Notes: a model not told the origin generated them from the sequence alone. 64,000 nucleotides of DNA from Pyxidicoccus caerfyrddinensis (GCF_010894405.1 NZ_JAAIYA010000002.1:806001-870000), one strand, 5' to 3'. Positions 43,451 to 51,643 are shown, counted from the stretch's first letter. Numbers and translations are program-made.

Positions 43451-44937
43451 CGCCGGCCCTGGCGCACTACCTGGACGTGGCTTCGCGCTTCCATGCGGCG
43501 GACGCGTCCGCGCCGGCGTGGCTGAGGCGCGTGCGCTCCGAGGGGCTCGCGCACCTGGAGCGGCAGGGGCTGCCCACCAACCGCGACGAGGCGTGGAAGT
43601 ACACGCGGCTGGCGCCCCTCGCGGAAGGAATGTTCCTTCCACCCGGGGAGGCGCGGGCGGCGGGGCGGTCGGCGGCCGGTGCGGAAGGAACGTTCATTCC
43701 GGCCGGGGCGGGGCGGTCGGCGACCGGTGCGGAAGGAACGTTCATTCCGGCTGAAGCGGGGCGCGGTGCGGGGCGGCTGGCGACCCCCGCGGAAGGAACG
43801 TTCATTCCGGTCGGCGATGCGCGCGGTACGGGGGCGCTATCGGCGGTGGTGGAGCGGCTCGGGCTGCCGGGCCCTCGGCTCGTCTTCGTGGACGGGCGGC
43901 TGGCTCCGGAGCTGTCGTCGGTGGCCGGGCTGCCGCGCGGGCTGACGCTGAAGCCGCTGCGGGACGCGCTGCGCGAGGACGGTGACTTGCTGGAGTCCGT
44001 GCTAGGCCAGCGGGCCCTGGCCGGTGACTCGGCGCTCACTGCGCTCAACGCGGCACTGCTGGAGGACGGCGCGCTCTTGCGGCTGGCCCCGGGCACGGTG
44101 AGCGAGGTGCCGGTGCAGCTCCTCTTCCTCACGCGCGGAGACTCGCCGGTGCTGGCCAGCCCGCGCATCCTGGTGCTCGCAGGGGAGAGCAGCGAGGCGA
44201 CGTTGGTGGAGACCTACGCGGGCGTCGGCGCGGGAGCCACCTTCACCAACGCGGTGACGGAGGTGACGCTGGAGGACAACGCCAGCCTGCACCACTACAA
44301 GCTCCAGGCGGAGTCGGACACGGCGGTGCACGTGAGCGGGCTGCACGTGCGGCAGGGGCGGGACAGCCGCTTCGCGTCGCATGCGTTCTCCTTCGGCGGC
44401 GCGCTGTCTCGCAACGAGGTGCACTCCGCCTTCGCGGGCGAGGGTGGAGACGCCACGCTCAACGGCCTGTACGTGGGCCGGGGCACGCAGCACCTGGACA
44501 ACCGCACCGCGCTGGACCACGCGGTGCCCCGCTGCACCAGCCGCGAGCTGTACAAGGGCGTGCTGGATGACCAGTCGCGCGGCACGTTCCACGGCCTCAT
44601 CCGCGTGCGGCAGGACGCGCAGCGCACGGACTCGCGGCAGCAGAACCGCAACCTGCTCCTGTCCGAGTCGGCGCAGGCGGATGCGCGTCCGCAGTTGGAA
44701 ATCCTTGCGGACGACGTGAAGTGCGCGCACGGCGCGGCGGTAGGGCGGCTGGACGCGGTGGCGCTCTTCTACCTGCGCTCTCGCGGCATTCCGCGGGCGG
44801 AGGCCGAGCGGCTGCTCACGTATGCCTTTGCCCGCGAGGTGGTGGACGCGGTGCCGGCGGGGCCGGTGCGGGACAGCGTGGAGGGCCTGCTGGCCCTGAA
44901 GCTGCCGGGCGCGGCCCGGCGTGAGGTGCGGGCATGA
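43447..44937 (+). CDS. sufD: Fe-S cluster assembly protein SufD with an internal repeat insert
   Basis: The 496-residue protein is SufD, the non-catalytic partner of SufB in the SufBC2D scaffold. The N-terminus has the family's DEAWKYTRLAPLAEG (about 46-60) and the C-terminal beta-helix with the conserved LYKGVLDDQSRGTFHG and DVKCAHGAAVGRLD motifs. Compared with usual SufD (about 420-450), it is longer because residues 59-125 hold four AEGTFIP-type repeats. The reading frame stays open throughout. The ATG overlaps the sufC stop (ATGA) and the gene's stop overlaps sufS (ATGA). Confidence 0.94.
   Translation: MTPALAHYLDVASRFHAADASAPAWLRRVRSEGLAHLERQGLPTNRDEAWKYTRLAPLAEGMFLPPGEARAAGRSAAGAEGTFIPAGAGRSATGAEGTFIPAEAGRGAGRLATPAEGTFIPVGDARGTGALSAVVERLGLPGPRLVFVDGRLAPELSSVAGLPRGLTLKPLRDALREDGDLLESVLGQRALAGDSALTALNAALLEDGALLRLAPGTVSEVPVQLLFLTRGDSPVLASPRILVLAGESSEATLVETYAGVGAGATFTNAVTEVTLEDNASLHHYKLQAESDTAVHVSGLHVRQGRDSRFASHAFSFGGALSRNEVHSAFAGEGGDATLNGLYVGRGTQHLDNRTALDHAVPRCTSRELYKGVLDDQSRGTFHGLIRVRQDAQRTDSRQQNRNLLLSESAQADARPQLEILADDVKCAHGAAVGRLDAVALFYLRSRGIPRAEAERLLTYAFAREVVDAVPAGPVRDSVEGLLALKLPGAARREVRA
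43621..43821 (+). repeat. Four in-frame 48/60-bp repeats inside sufD
   Basis: Copies beginning at 43621, 43681, 43729 and 43789 share gcggaaggaacgttcattcc (the first has gcggaaggaatgttccttcc). The spacings are 60, 48 and 60 bp, all multiples of three. Each core codes AEGTFIP (the first AEGMFLP) and also has GGAA...TTCC inverted symmetry around aacgtt. They lie between the conserved N-terminal segment and the beta-helix of SufD. Confidence 0.85.
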
Positions 44938-46157
44938 GCGGCTTCGACGTGCAGAAGGTTCGCGCCGACTTCCCCATCCTTCGTCAGGAGGTGCGGGGCC
45001 GGCCGCTGGTGTACCTGGACAGCGCGGCCACCTCGCAGAAGCCGCAGGCGGTCATCGACTCCATCGTGCGCTTCTACCAGCACGACAACGCCAACGTGCA
45101 CCGCGGTGTCCACGTGCTCTCCGAGCGCGCCACCGAGGCCTACGAGGGCGCGCGTGAGACGGTGCGCCGCTTCATCAATGCCCGCGACGCGAAGGAAATC
45201 ATCTTCGTGCGCGGCACCACCGAGGCCATCAACCTGGTGGCGCAGACCTACGGCCGCAAGCACCTGGGCCCGGGTAATGAAGTCCTCATCACGCACATCG
45301 AGCACCACGCCAACATCGTCCCCTGGCGGATGCTGTGCGAGCAGACCGGCGCCGTGCTCAAGGTCATCCCGGTGGATGAGCGCGGCGAATTGAAGCTGGA
45401 CGCGGTGGACGCGCTGATGACGGAGCGCACGCGCATCCTCGCGGTGACGCACGTGTCCAACGCGCTGGGCACGGTGGTGCCGGTGAAGGAGCTCACGCGC
45501 AGGGCGCACGCGAAGGGCATCCCCGTGCTGGTGGACGGAGCGCAGGCGGTGACGCACTTCCCGGTGGACGTGCAGGACCTGGGCTGCGACTTCTACGCCT
45601 TCAGCGGGCACAAGATGTTCGGCCCCACGGGCATCGGCGTGCTGTACGGCCGCCTGGAGCGCCTGGAGCCGCTGCCGCCGTACCAGGGCGGCGGGGACAT
45701 GATCCTCTCCGTCACCATGGAGAAGGTGACCTACAACCGCGTGCCGCACCGCTTCGAGGCCGGCACGCCGGACCTGGCGGGCGCGGTGGGGCTCGCGGCG
45801 GCCATCGAGTACCTGGAGGCGCTGGGGATGGCGAACGTCGCGGCGCACGACCAGGAGCTGCTGGCGTACGCGACGAAGGCGCTGGAGTCGGTGCCGGGGC
45901 TGCGCATCGTGGGCACGGCACGCGAGAAGTCGGCGGTGCTGTCGTTCCTCCTCGAAGACATCCATCCCCACGACGTGGGGACGATTCTGGACCGCGAGGG
46001 CATCTGCATCCGCACGGGCCACCACTGCGCGCAGCCGGTGATGCAGTACTTCAAGGTGCCGGCCACGTCGCGCGCTTCGCTGGCGCTCTACAACACGACG
46101 GAGGACGTGGACGCGCTCGTCCGCGGGCTGCACAAGGTGCTGGAGGTGTTCAAGTGA
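44934..46157 (+). CDS. sufS: Cysteine desulfurase SufS
   Basis: SufS is a PLP enzyme of the type II desulfurase class that supplies sulfur from cysteine. The 407-residue protein has the PLP lysine in SGHKMFGPTG (K227), the catalytic cysteine in IRTGHHCAQP (C365), and the conserved YLDSAATSQKP at the N-terminus. Its ATG overlaps the sufD stop and its stop overlaps the sufU GTG (GTGA). Length matches the family. Confidence 0.97.
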   Translation: MSGFDVQKVRADFPILRQEVRGRPLVYLDSAATSQKPQAVIDSIVRFYQHDNANVHRGVHVLSERATEAYEGARETVRRFINARDAKEIIFVRGTTEAINLVAQTYGRKHLGPGNEVLITHIEHHANIVPWRMLCEQTGAVLKVIPVDERGELKLDAVDALMTERTRILAVTHVSNALGTVVPVKELTRRAHAKGIPVLVDGAQAVTHFPVDVQDLGCDFYAFSGHKMFGPTGIGVLYGRLERLEPLPPYQGGGDMILSVTMEKVTYNRVPHRFEAGTPDLAGAVGLAAAIEYLEALGMANVAAHDQELLAYATKALESVPGLRIVGTAREKSAVLSFLLEDIHPHDVGTILDREGICIRTGHHCAQPVMQYFKVPATSRASLALYNTTEDVDALVRGLHKVLEVFK

Positions 46158-46606
46158 GCTCGGACCTGTCGGACCTCTACCAGGAGGTCGTCCTGGAGCA
46201 CTCCAAGCGGCCGCGCAACTACCGCGTGGTGGAGGGCCACAACCGCGAGGCGGCGGGGCACAACCCGCTGTGTGGCGACCAGCTCTCGGTGACGCTGAAG
46301 GTGGAGGGCGACGTCATCCGCGACATCGGCTTCCAGGGGCAGGGCTGCGCGATTTCGAAGGCGTCCGCGTCGCTGATGACGGGAGCGGTGAAGGACAAGA
46401 CGCGCGCGGAGGCGGAGGCCCTCTTCGAGCGGGTACACAAGCTGGTGACGGAAGGTCCGGAGGGCGTGGACGTGGACGCGCTGGGGAAGCTGGCCGTCCT
46501 GTCCGGGGTGAGCGAGTTCCCGGCCCGGGTGAAGTGCGCGAGCCTCGCGTGGCACACGCTGCGCGCGGCGCTGGAGGGACGCGGCGAGGCCGTGTCCACG
46601 GAGTAG
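46154..46606 (+). CDS. sufU: SufU, zinc-dependent sulfurtransferase/scaffold-like protein
   Basis: The 150-residue protein has the three cysteines and aspartate of the SufU family: C40, D42, C65 and C128 (PLCGDQL, GQGCAISKAS, VKCASLAW). In Bacillus, SufU accepts sulfur from SufS. The loop between the second and third cysteines is in the long SufU form rather than IscU. The start is GTG at 46154 overlapping the sufS stop. It is 15 bp upstream of sufT. Confidence 0.95.
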   Translation: MSSDLSDLYQEVVLEHSKRPRNYRVVEGHNREAAGHNPLCGDQLSVTLKVEGDVIRDIGFQGQGCAISKASASLMTGAVKDKTRAEAEALFERVHKLVTEGPEGVDVDALGKLAVLSGVSEFPARVKCASLAWHTLRAALEGRGEAVSTE

Positions 46607-46621
46607 GGAGGGATGAGCACC

Positions 46622-47164
46622 ATGAGAGGAATGACAGCGGTGCTGGAGCGGGACGTGTCCGCGACCATCATCCCCAGTGGAGACCGGGTGTCACTGCCGG
46701 CGGGCGCGGAGCTGCGGGTGATGCAGACGCTCGGCGGCAACATCACCGTGCAGGACCCGTACGGCCAGCTCTTCCGCATCGACGAGAAGGACGGCGCCGC
46801 GCTGGGGGAGGAGTACGCGCCGAAGGAGAAGGCGGCCGCGGACGACGGCACCTTCAACGAGGAGCAGGTCTGGGAGCAGCTGCGCACGGTGTATGACCCG
46901 GAGATTCCGGTGAACATCGTGGAGCTGGGCCTGGTGTACGCGTGCAAGGCGGAGCCGCTGCCGGAGGGCGGGCAGCGCGTGGACATCCAGATGACGCTGA
47001 CGGCGCCCGGCTGCGGCATGGGCCCGGTGCTGGTGGACGACGTGCGCCAGAAGGTGTCCTCCGTGCCCGGCGTGAAGGAGGCCAACATCGACCTGGTGTG
47101 GGACCCGCCGTGGAGCCAGGACCGCATGACGGACGTGGCGAAGCTCCAGCTCGGGTGGATGTGA
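46622..47164 (+). CDS. sufT: SufT-like Fe-S cluster maturation protein (DUF59/MIP18)
   Basis: The 180-residue protein contains a C-terminal MIP18/DUF59 domain (about 80-175; YDPEIPVNIVELGLVYAC, LTAPGCGMGPVL, DLVWDPPWSQDRMT) and an N-terminal SufT extension (SGDRVSLPAGAELRVMQTLGGNITVQD). SufT helps mature Fe-S proteins. I prefer the ATG at 46622, 9-10 nt from GGGAGG; the ATG at 46613 touches that ribosome site and the one at 46631 is also possible. It is the last gene of the operon and is convergent with the DJ-1/PfpI gene. Confidence 0.9.
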   Translation: MRGMTAVLERDVSATIIPSGDRVSLPAGAELRVMQTLGGNITVQDPYGQLFRIDEKDGAALGEEYAPKEKAAADDGTFNEEQVWEQLRTVYDPEIPVNIVELGLVYACKAEPLPEGGQRVDIQMTLTAPGCGMGPVLVDDVRQKVSSVPGVKEANIDLVWDPPWSQDRMTDVAKLQLGWM

Positions 47165-47233
47165 CGGCGCGGGCCTGGTGATGCCGGGCCCGACGTCGAG
47201 TCCAAGGGCCGATTCGTCGAGCCGCGCGACGGC

Positions 47234-47902
47234 TCAGCGCAGTGCCGCCAGCCTGCGCGCACCCACGCCGAGCGCCGCCGTCGCCAGGCTCCCCGCGAGC
47301 AGCTTCGGCCACCGTCTGCGGGGTGCCTCGACGCGGACCGCGGGGCGTGCCTCCACCTCCGGCATCTTCTCCGCGAACAGCTCCACCATGCCGTTGAGGA
47401 ACGCGAGCATGTGGTGCGGGCCTGGACTGGACACCCAGTTGCGGTCTCGGACGGCGGGCTCGTCCACCCACTCTCCGCCCGCGTTCTTCACGTCGTCCCG
47501 GATGCCGGGCCACGAGGCGACCTTGCGTCCCTCGATGAGCCCCGCGGACACCAGCAGCCACGGAGCGTGGCAGATGATGGCCATGGGCAAATCCAGCGTG
47601 TCCGCGTCGCGCACGAAGTCCTGTGCCAGCGCGCTCTGCCGCAGGGAGTCGGGGTTCACCAGTCCGCCGGGGATGAGCACCGCGTCATAGTCCGCGGCCT
47701 TCACCTCGTGGAGCGTCGCGTCCACGTCGACGCTCTTCCCGGGGTACAGGTGGTTCATCCCCCGAATCTTCCCCGGGTGGAGCGAGACAATCGTCACGTC
47801 CGCGCCCTCGCGCTTCAGCTTCTTGACGGGAAGCGTCAGCTCCACCTGCTCGAAGCCATCCGCCGCCAGCACGGCCACTCGCAGCCCCTTGAGCTTCTTC
47901 AT
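47234..47902 (-). CDS. DJ-1/PfpI-family protein with C-terminal extension
   Basis: The 222-residue protein has the DJ-1/PfpI fold signature with nucleophile Cys111-His112 (AIICHAPWLLVSAG), the supporting glutamate E19 (DGFEQVE), and VLIPGG (76-81). PfpI-type members include proteases, glyoxalase/deglycase-type and stress proteins; the exact activity is not set by the sequence. Beyond the 180-residue family core, about 40 residues end in a weakly hydrophobic helix (LLAGSLATAALGVGARRL). The ATG at 47900-47902 begins on the conserved first strand. It is convergent with sufT and divergent from the asparaginase lipoprotein gene. Confidence 0.9.
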   Translation of the reverse strand: MKKLKGLRVAVLAADGFEQVELTLPVKKLKREGADVTIVSLHPGKIRGMNHLYPGKSVDVDATLHEVKAADYDAVLIPGGLVNPDSLRQSALAQDFVRDADTLDLPMAIICHAPWLLVSAGLIEGRKVASWPGIRDDVKNAGGEWVDEPAVRDRNWVSSPGPHHMLAFLNGMVELFAEKMPEVEARPAVRVEAPRRRWPKLLAGSLATAALGVGARRLAALR

Positions 47903-48169
47903 CTCTCGCCCCTGTCATCCGGAAGGAAGGTTGTCGTTCCTGACCCTGTGCATGACCGCCCGGTCCGTGAATGGAGGAGGGGCCGGGCAGGGAGGCCCTT
48001 CTCCCTCCGTCCAGGCGGCTCGCGTGGCTCTGGCGTTGTGCCTCCCTGGAGGGCGTGCTACCGACCCGGCGAACCGGTAGGAGGCCGTCCATGCCAATGC
48101 GCTCCTGCCCGGCGGTTTCGGTTGATGACGCGCGGTCCCGTCCCCTCGGATGCTCCCGGAGGTCCCCGA
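47903..48169. other. 267-bp divergent intergenic region
   Basis: This region lies between the DJ-1/PfpI gene (minus) and the asparaginase lipoprotein gene (plus), so it should carry both promoters. A small inverted repeat CTACCG (48058-48063) and CGGTAG (48075-48080) is the only clear symmetry. A short open frame from 47952 is not supported by a ribosome site or codon pattern. Confidence 0.4.
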
Positions 48170-49285
48170 ATGTTCGCCTCGCTCTCTCCCCTTCACCGTG
48201 GCCTGCTCGCGGGCACCGCGCTGCTGCTCGGCCCCGTGGGCTGCACCAGCGTCGAGTCCACCCGGGTGGAGCAGTCCCGCATCTCCACGGATGACAAGCC
48301 CGCGGTGAAGCCGAAGTGGGGCATCGTCATCCACGGCGGAGCGGGCGTCATCTACCGGGAGCACCTGTCGTCCGAGCATGAAGCCGAGGTCCGCGCCGTG
48401 CTCACCCAGGCGCTCCAGGCCGGCCATGCCGTGCTCGCGAAGGGCGGCAGCAGCCTGGACGCGGTGGGCGCCTCCATCCGCGTGCTGGAGGACTCGCCGC
48501 TCTTCAACGCGGGCAAGGGCGCCGTCTTCAACCATGACGGCGTCAACGAGCTGGACGCCGCCATCATGGACGGCAAGACGCGCATGGCCGGCGCGGTGGC
48601 GGGCCTGCACCACGTGAAGAACCCCATCAACCTGGCCCGGGCGGTGATGGAGAAGTCGCCGCACGTGATGATGGTGGGCGACGGCGCCGAGGCCTTCGCG
48701 AAGACGCAGGGCGTGGAGTTGGTGGACCCGAAGTACTTCTACACGCAGGAGCGCTGGGATGCGCTCCAGCGCGCGCTGCAGAGCGAGCGCAGCACGCAGC
48801 CGTCGTCTTCCCTTCCGCCCGGGTATGACCCGGTGACAGGGGACCACAAGTTCGGCACCGTGGGCGCGGTGGCGCTGGACCAGGCCGGCAACCTCGCGGC
48901 GGGCACGTCCACCGGAGGCATGACGAACAAGCGCTACGGCCGCGTGGGCGACGCGCCCATCATCGGCGCCGGCACCTATGCCGACCCGGGCTGCGGTGTC
49001 TCCGCCACCGGCCATGGCGAGTTCTTCATCCGCTACACCGTGGCGCGCGACATCTGCGCCCGCGTGGAGTACCAGCGGCTGCCCCTGTCCGAGGCCGCCA
49101 ACACGGTCATCAACGACGTGCTGAAGAAGGCCGGCGGCGAGGGCGGAGTCATCGCCATGGACAGCCAGGGCAACGTCGCCACGCCCTTCAACTCCAGCGG
49201 CATGTACCGCGGCTACATCGGCGAGGACGGCCAGCCGCAGGTGGCCATCTTCAAGGACGGACCGCCGCCCATCGAAGCGAAGTAG
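48170..49285 (+). CDS. Plant-type (Ntn-hydrolase) L-asparaginase/isoaspartyl peptidase with lipoprotein signal
   Basis: The 371-residue precursor belongs to the type III (plant-type) asparaginase family, an N-terminal nucleophile hydrolase that cleaves itself and then uses the freed threonine. The cleavage site G229|T230 (HKFGTVGAVALD) and the family blocks (GIVIHGGAG at 51-59, LFNAGKGAVF, GTSTGGMTNKRYGRVGDAPI) are intact. The N-terminus has a lipoprotein signal peptide with the lipobox GPVGC (cysteine 25), which is unusual for a family that is mostly cytoplasmic or plainly secreted. The ATG at 48170 has GGAGG 6-7 nt upstream. It lies 52 bp before an S9-like hydrolase gene. Confidence 0.93.
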   Translation: MFASLSPLHRGLLAGTALLLGPVGCTSVESTRVEQSRISTDDKPAVKPKWGIVIHGGAGVIYREHLSSEHEAEVRAVLTQALQAGHAVLAKGGSSLDAVGASIRVLEDSPLFNAGKGAVFNHDGVNELDAAIMDGKTRMAGAVAGLHHVKNPINLARAVMEKSPHVMMVGDGAEAFAKTQGVELVDPKYFYTQERWDALQRALQSERSTQPSSSLPPGYDPVTGDHKFGTVGAVALDQAGNLAAGTSTGGMTNKRYGRVGDAPIIGAGTYADPGCGVSATGHGEFFIRYTVARDICARVEYQRLPLSEAANTVINDVLKKAGGEGGVIAMDSQGNVATPFNSSGMYRGYIGEDGQPQVAIFKDGPPPIEAK

Positions 49286-49314
49286 GAATCCGCGCGCCCC
49301 GCTTTCACGAAAAG

Positions 49315-49334
49315 GCCTCAGCCGTGTCTGAGGC
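49315..49334 (+). promoter_or_regulatory. Hairpin covering the ribosome-binding site of the S9-like hydrolase gene
   Basis: GCCTCAG (49315-49321) and CTGAGGC (49328-49334) pair perfectly around a 6-nt loop. The downstream arm contains GAGG (49330-49333), the only Shine-Dalgarno near the ATG at 49338. It could act either as a weak terminator of the asparaginase gene or as a lid on translation. Confidence 0.5.
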
Positions 49335-49337
49335 AGC

Positions 49338-50660
49338 ATGCGCTTCTTCCTACTGACGTTGCTGGGGTTGGTCCTCGCGGGCCGGCCCGCCCTCGCGGCC
49401 GACGGAGACCTCGGGGTGACGGTGCTCGGCACGGGGCAGGCCGTGTTCGGGGACCAGGTGTGGCCGTACCAGCTGCTGCGGCTGCAGGAGCCCGGTAAGG
49501 CGCCCACGTATGCCCAGTGGTTCCCGCCCCGCCAGTCGGGTGTCTCGCCCACGATGATGCTCACGCGTCCGTACGACGGCATCTCCTGGTCGGGAGAAGC
49601 CGTGGACGCGAAGTGGGCCGCGCGGGGGACGGGCCTCCACCCGGACGACAGCGAGCCGCACTACCACGCGGGCTCCTCGTCCATCTCCTACGCGCTCGCC
49701 CCTCCCGAGTACATCGCGGCGGAGGCCTTCTATTACCTGTTCCACGACTTCGGCGTGCTGGCCGTCTTCGGCCGCTTCTACGCGGGCGGAGACATCCAGA
49801 ACGACCGCGATGACATGCACGCGGGGCTGCGCTTCCTCGCGCAGGCGCCGGGCGTGGACCGCTCGCGCATCGGCATCCACGGTGGTTCGTGGGGCGGCTT
49901 CGAGGCGCTGTACGCCGCGGCGGACGCGCCCGCCGAGTCCCGCCCGAGGGTGGGCGTGGCCCTCTTCCCGCTCTCCGACTTCGCGCGGGAGGTGGACTAC
50001 CTCTTCAACGTCCTTCCCACGCGGGTGACGGACCCGGCGAAGCTCGGGCAGTACGCGACGTTCTTCGAGCCCTACCTCCGCCGCATCCTCGCCACCACCG
50101 GCGAGCCTCCGGGCTGGGACTTCAGCCGGTGGACGCGCGAGCACCTGGCCTCGAAGCTGAGCGTGCCCTTCCTCGTGCTCCACGAGGACTGGGACACCCT
50201 CGTGCCGGTGGAGCAGACGCAGACGCTGGCGGCGCTGGCGGGGCCGCGCATCACGCCGCTGTACTTCCAGCACTGGGACCCCGTGGATTGGAACAGCCGG
50301 GACCTCTCGCACGGCCCACTGACGGCGACGTACTGGAGCGTCGTCGAGACGGTGAGCCTGGGACACCTGCTGACGGACCTGGGCCGCCCCACCCAGTTCC
50401 TCATCGTTCCCTTCACGGAGCAGACGCTGGCGACCTGGCTGTGGGACGTGCGCGTGTTGCAGTGGATTGGCCGCGACGTACGGGCCGTGGCGCCCCTGCT
50501 GCGCGAGCTCATGGACCCGCGCGTGTTCCTGTTCGAGCCGTCCACCAGCAAGGTGGTGGCGGGCGCGGACTGGGTGACGGCGATGGTCAACGCCCTCTGG
50601 GGAACGCAGTACACGGCCGCGCAGCTGCGCGACGCTCTCTCGGTGGGGCTGCCTCCCTGA
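49338..50660 (+). CDS. Secreted alpha/beta hydrolase, prolyl oligopeptidase (S9)-like
   Basis: The 440-residue protein has a signal peptide (MRFFLLTLLGLVLAGRPALA|A) and an alpha/beta-hydrolase core. The nucleophile elbow is HGGSWGGFEALYAAA (GxSxGG, serine near 185), a candidate acid is in VLHEDWDTLVP (aspartate), and a histidine in a SHGPLT or HWDP context follows, although that histidine cannot be fixed by eye. The layout resembles S9-type peptidases or acyl-peptide hydrolase catalytic domains without the N-terminal propeller. It is likely periplasmic or extracellular. The ATG at 49338 is preceded by a hairpin over its ribosome site. It is convergent with the gene at 50667. Confidence 0.85.
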   Translation: MRFFLLTLLGLVLAGRPALAADGDLGVTVLGTGQAVFGDQVWPYQLLRLQEPGKAPTYAQWFPPRQSGVSPTMMLTRPYDGISWSGEAVDAKWAARGTGLHPDDSEPHYHAGSSSISYALAPPEYIAAEAFYYLFHDFGVLAVFGRFYAGGDIQNDRDDMHAGLRFLAQAPGVDRSRIGIHGGSWGGFEALYAAADAPAESRPRVGVALFPLSDFAREVDYLFNVLPTRVTDPAKLGQYATFFEPYLRRILATTGEPPGWDFSRWTREHLASKLSVPFLVLHEDWDTLVPVEQTQTLAALAGPRITPLYFQHWDPVDWNSRDLSHGPLTATYWSVVETVSLGHLLTDLGRPTQFLIVPFTEQTLATWLWDVRVLQWIGRDVRAVAPLLRELMDPRVFLFEPSTSKVVAGADWVTAMVNALWGTQYTAAQLRDALSVGLPP

Positions 50661-50666
50661 GTCCCG

Positions 50667-51521
50667 TCATCCGAGGGCCGCCGCGTTGCGGGCCATGCCC
50701 CCGACGACCAGGTGGTGGAAGGGCCGGATGACGTTGAAGTACACGGGCCCGGCCCAGTTCCGGTAGTGCACCAGCGTCACGACATGGAAGCGCCGCCGCG
50801 GGCCTCCGCCAGGCTCCGGCTCCACGACGACGGCCAGCGTGGCCTCCAGGTGCTTGTCCGTCGCGGCCACCACCCAGACGTGCTCCTCCTCGGCGTGGCG
50901 CACCGTGAAGAACGCGGCCGCGCTGCCTGGAGTCATCGGAATGTTCTCCGGGCCCAGGTGCTGGGGCCGGGGCACGCCGTGCTGACGCATCCCCAGCAGC
51001 CGCACGAAGACGGCGCGCACCCCGTACAGGGCCGTCACCCAGGCGGGCTGGTACGACATCAATCCCGCGAGGAACTCGCGCAGCGTGGCCTCTGACTCCA
51101 CCGTCTTCACGTCCACGTGGTCCGCGCCCTTTGCGAAGGGGCGCAGTACCTCCGGCAGCGCGGAGGGCGTCCGGGACTGGAAGAGCACCCGGAGGCCCAG
51201 CGGGAAGAGAATCCAGCCCCCGGTGATGGGCATGGGCACCACGCAGAAGAGGGCCATCCCGAGCAGCCCCCAGCCATAGCCCGCCGGGGGCGGGCGGTTC
51301 AGCGCACGCTCCGCCCAGTGGCACAGGCCCCCGGCGAGGAGCATGGCCCCGCCCGCCACCAGGAACCAGAAGGCCGCCGCTCGGGCGCTGGTGTCCCCGC
51401 CCACGCTGTTGAACACGCCTGCTCGCGCCATCTCCAGCAGCGGACCCTTGAAGATGACCAGCCCGATGACTTCGTGAAGCGCTCCGGTGAGCATCAGCAG
51501 CGCCCCGTTCGTCGCTCGCAT
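50667..51521 (-). CDS. DUF6463/DUF2867-like membrane protein under TetR control
   Basis: The 284-residue protein combines a four-helix membrane part at the N-terminus (about 1-110; LLMLTGALHEVIGLVIF, FWFLVAGGAMLLAGGL, GLLGMALFCVVPM) with a C-terminal soluble part (about 140-284; SYQPAWVTALYGVRAVFVRLLGM...VYFNVIRPFHHLVVGGMAR) that resembles DUF2867. The N-terminal part resembles DUF6463. The two are usually separate proteins, so this looks like a fusion. The ATG at 51519-51521 has GGAGG 6 nt upstream. A 32-bp palindrome lies 26 bp upstream, shared with the divergent TetR gene. No function is known. Confidence 0.78.
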   Translation of the reverse strand: MRATNGALLMLTGALHEVIGLVIFKGPLLEMARAGVFNSVGGDTSARAAAFWFLVAGGAMLLAGGLCHWAERALNRPPPAGYGWGLLGMALFCVVPMPITGGWILFPLGLRVLFQSRTPSALPEVLRPFAKGADHVDVKTVESEATLREFLAGLMSYQPAWVTALYGVRAVFVRLLGMRQHGVPRPQHLGPENIPMTPGSAAAFFTVRHAEEEHVWVVAATDKHLEATLAVVVEPEPGGGPRRRFHVVTLVHYRNWAGPVYFNVIRPFHHLVVGGMARNAAALG

Positions 51522-51546
51522 GTGCGGCCTCCGTTTCCGTCATCCG

Positions 51547-51578
51547 ATACGCTACCGTATCGCGATACGGTAGCGTAT
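51547..51578. promoter_or_regulatory. 32-bp perfect palindromic operator, likely for the divergent TetR regulator
   Basis: ATACGCTACCGTAT (51547-51560), CGCG (51561-51564) and ATACGGTAGCGTAT (51565-51578) form a perfect 32-bp palindrome. Each 14-bp half is itself a near-palindrome (ATACG and CGTAT arms), which suits two regulator dimers bound side by side. It lies 26 bp from the membrane-protein start and 66 bp from the TetR start. Confidence 0.8.
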
Positions 51579-51643
51579 AGAGCCGGGCCGCCAGGAATGC
51601 GCTCTGGACGCCAGGGAGGGGGACCGCCAGACTGCGCTCAACG

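Noticed and set aside
43621-43821. The sufD repeats as an insertion element or a CRISPR-like array
   Set aside because: Units are in frame, spaced by coding sequence of 28-40 bp with related content, few in number and inside a conserved gene; there are no unique spacers and no cas genes.
47952-48080. Short plus-strand frame in the gap before the plant-type asparaginase gene
   Set aside because: It has no Shine-Dalgarno, no family likeness, and a composition expected by chance.
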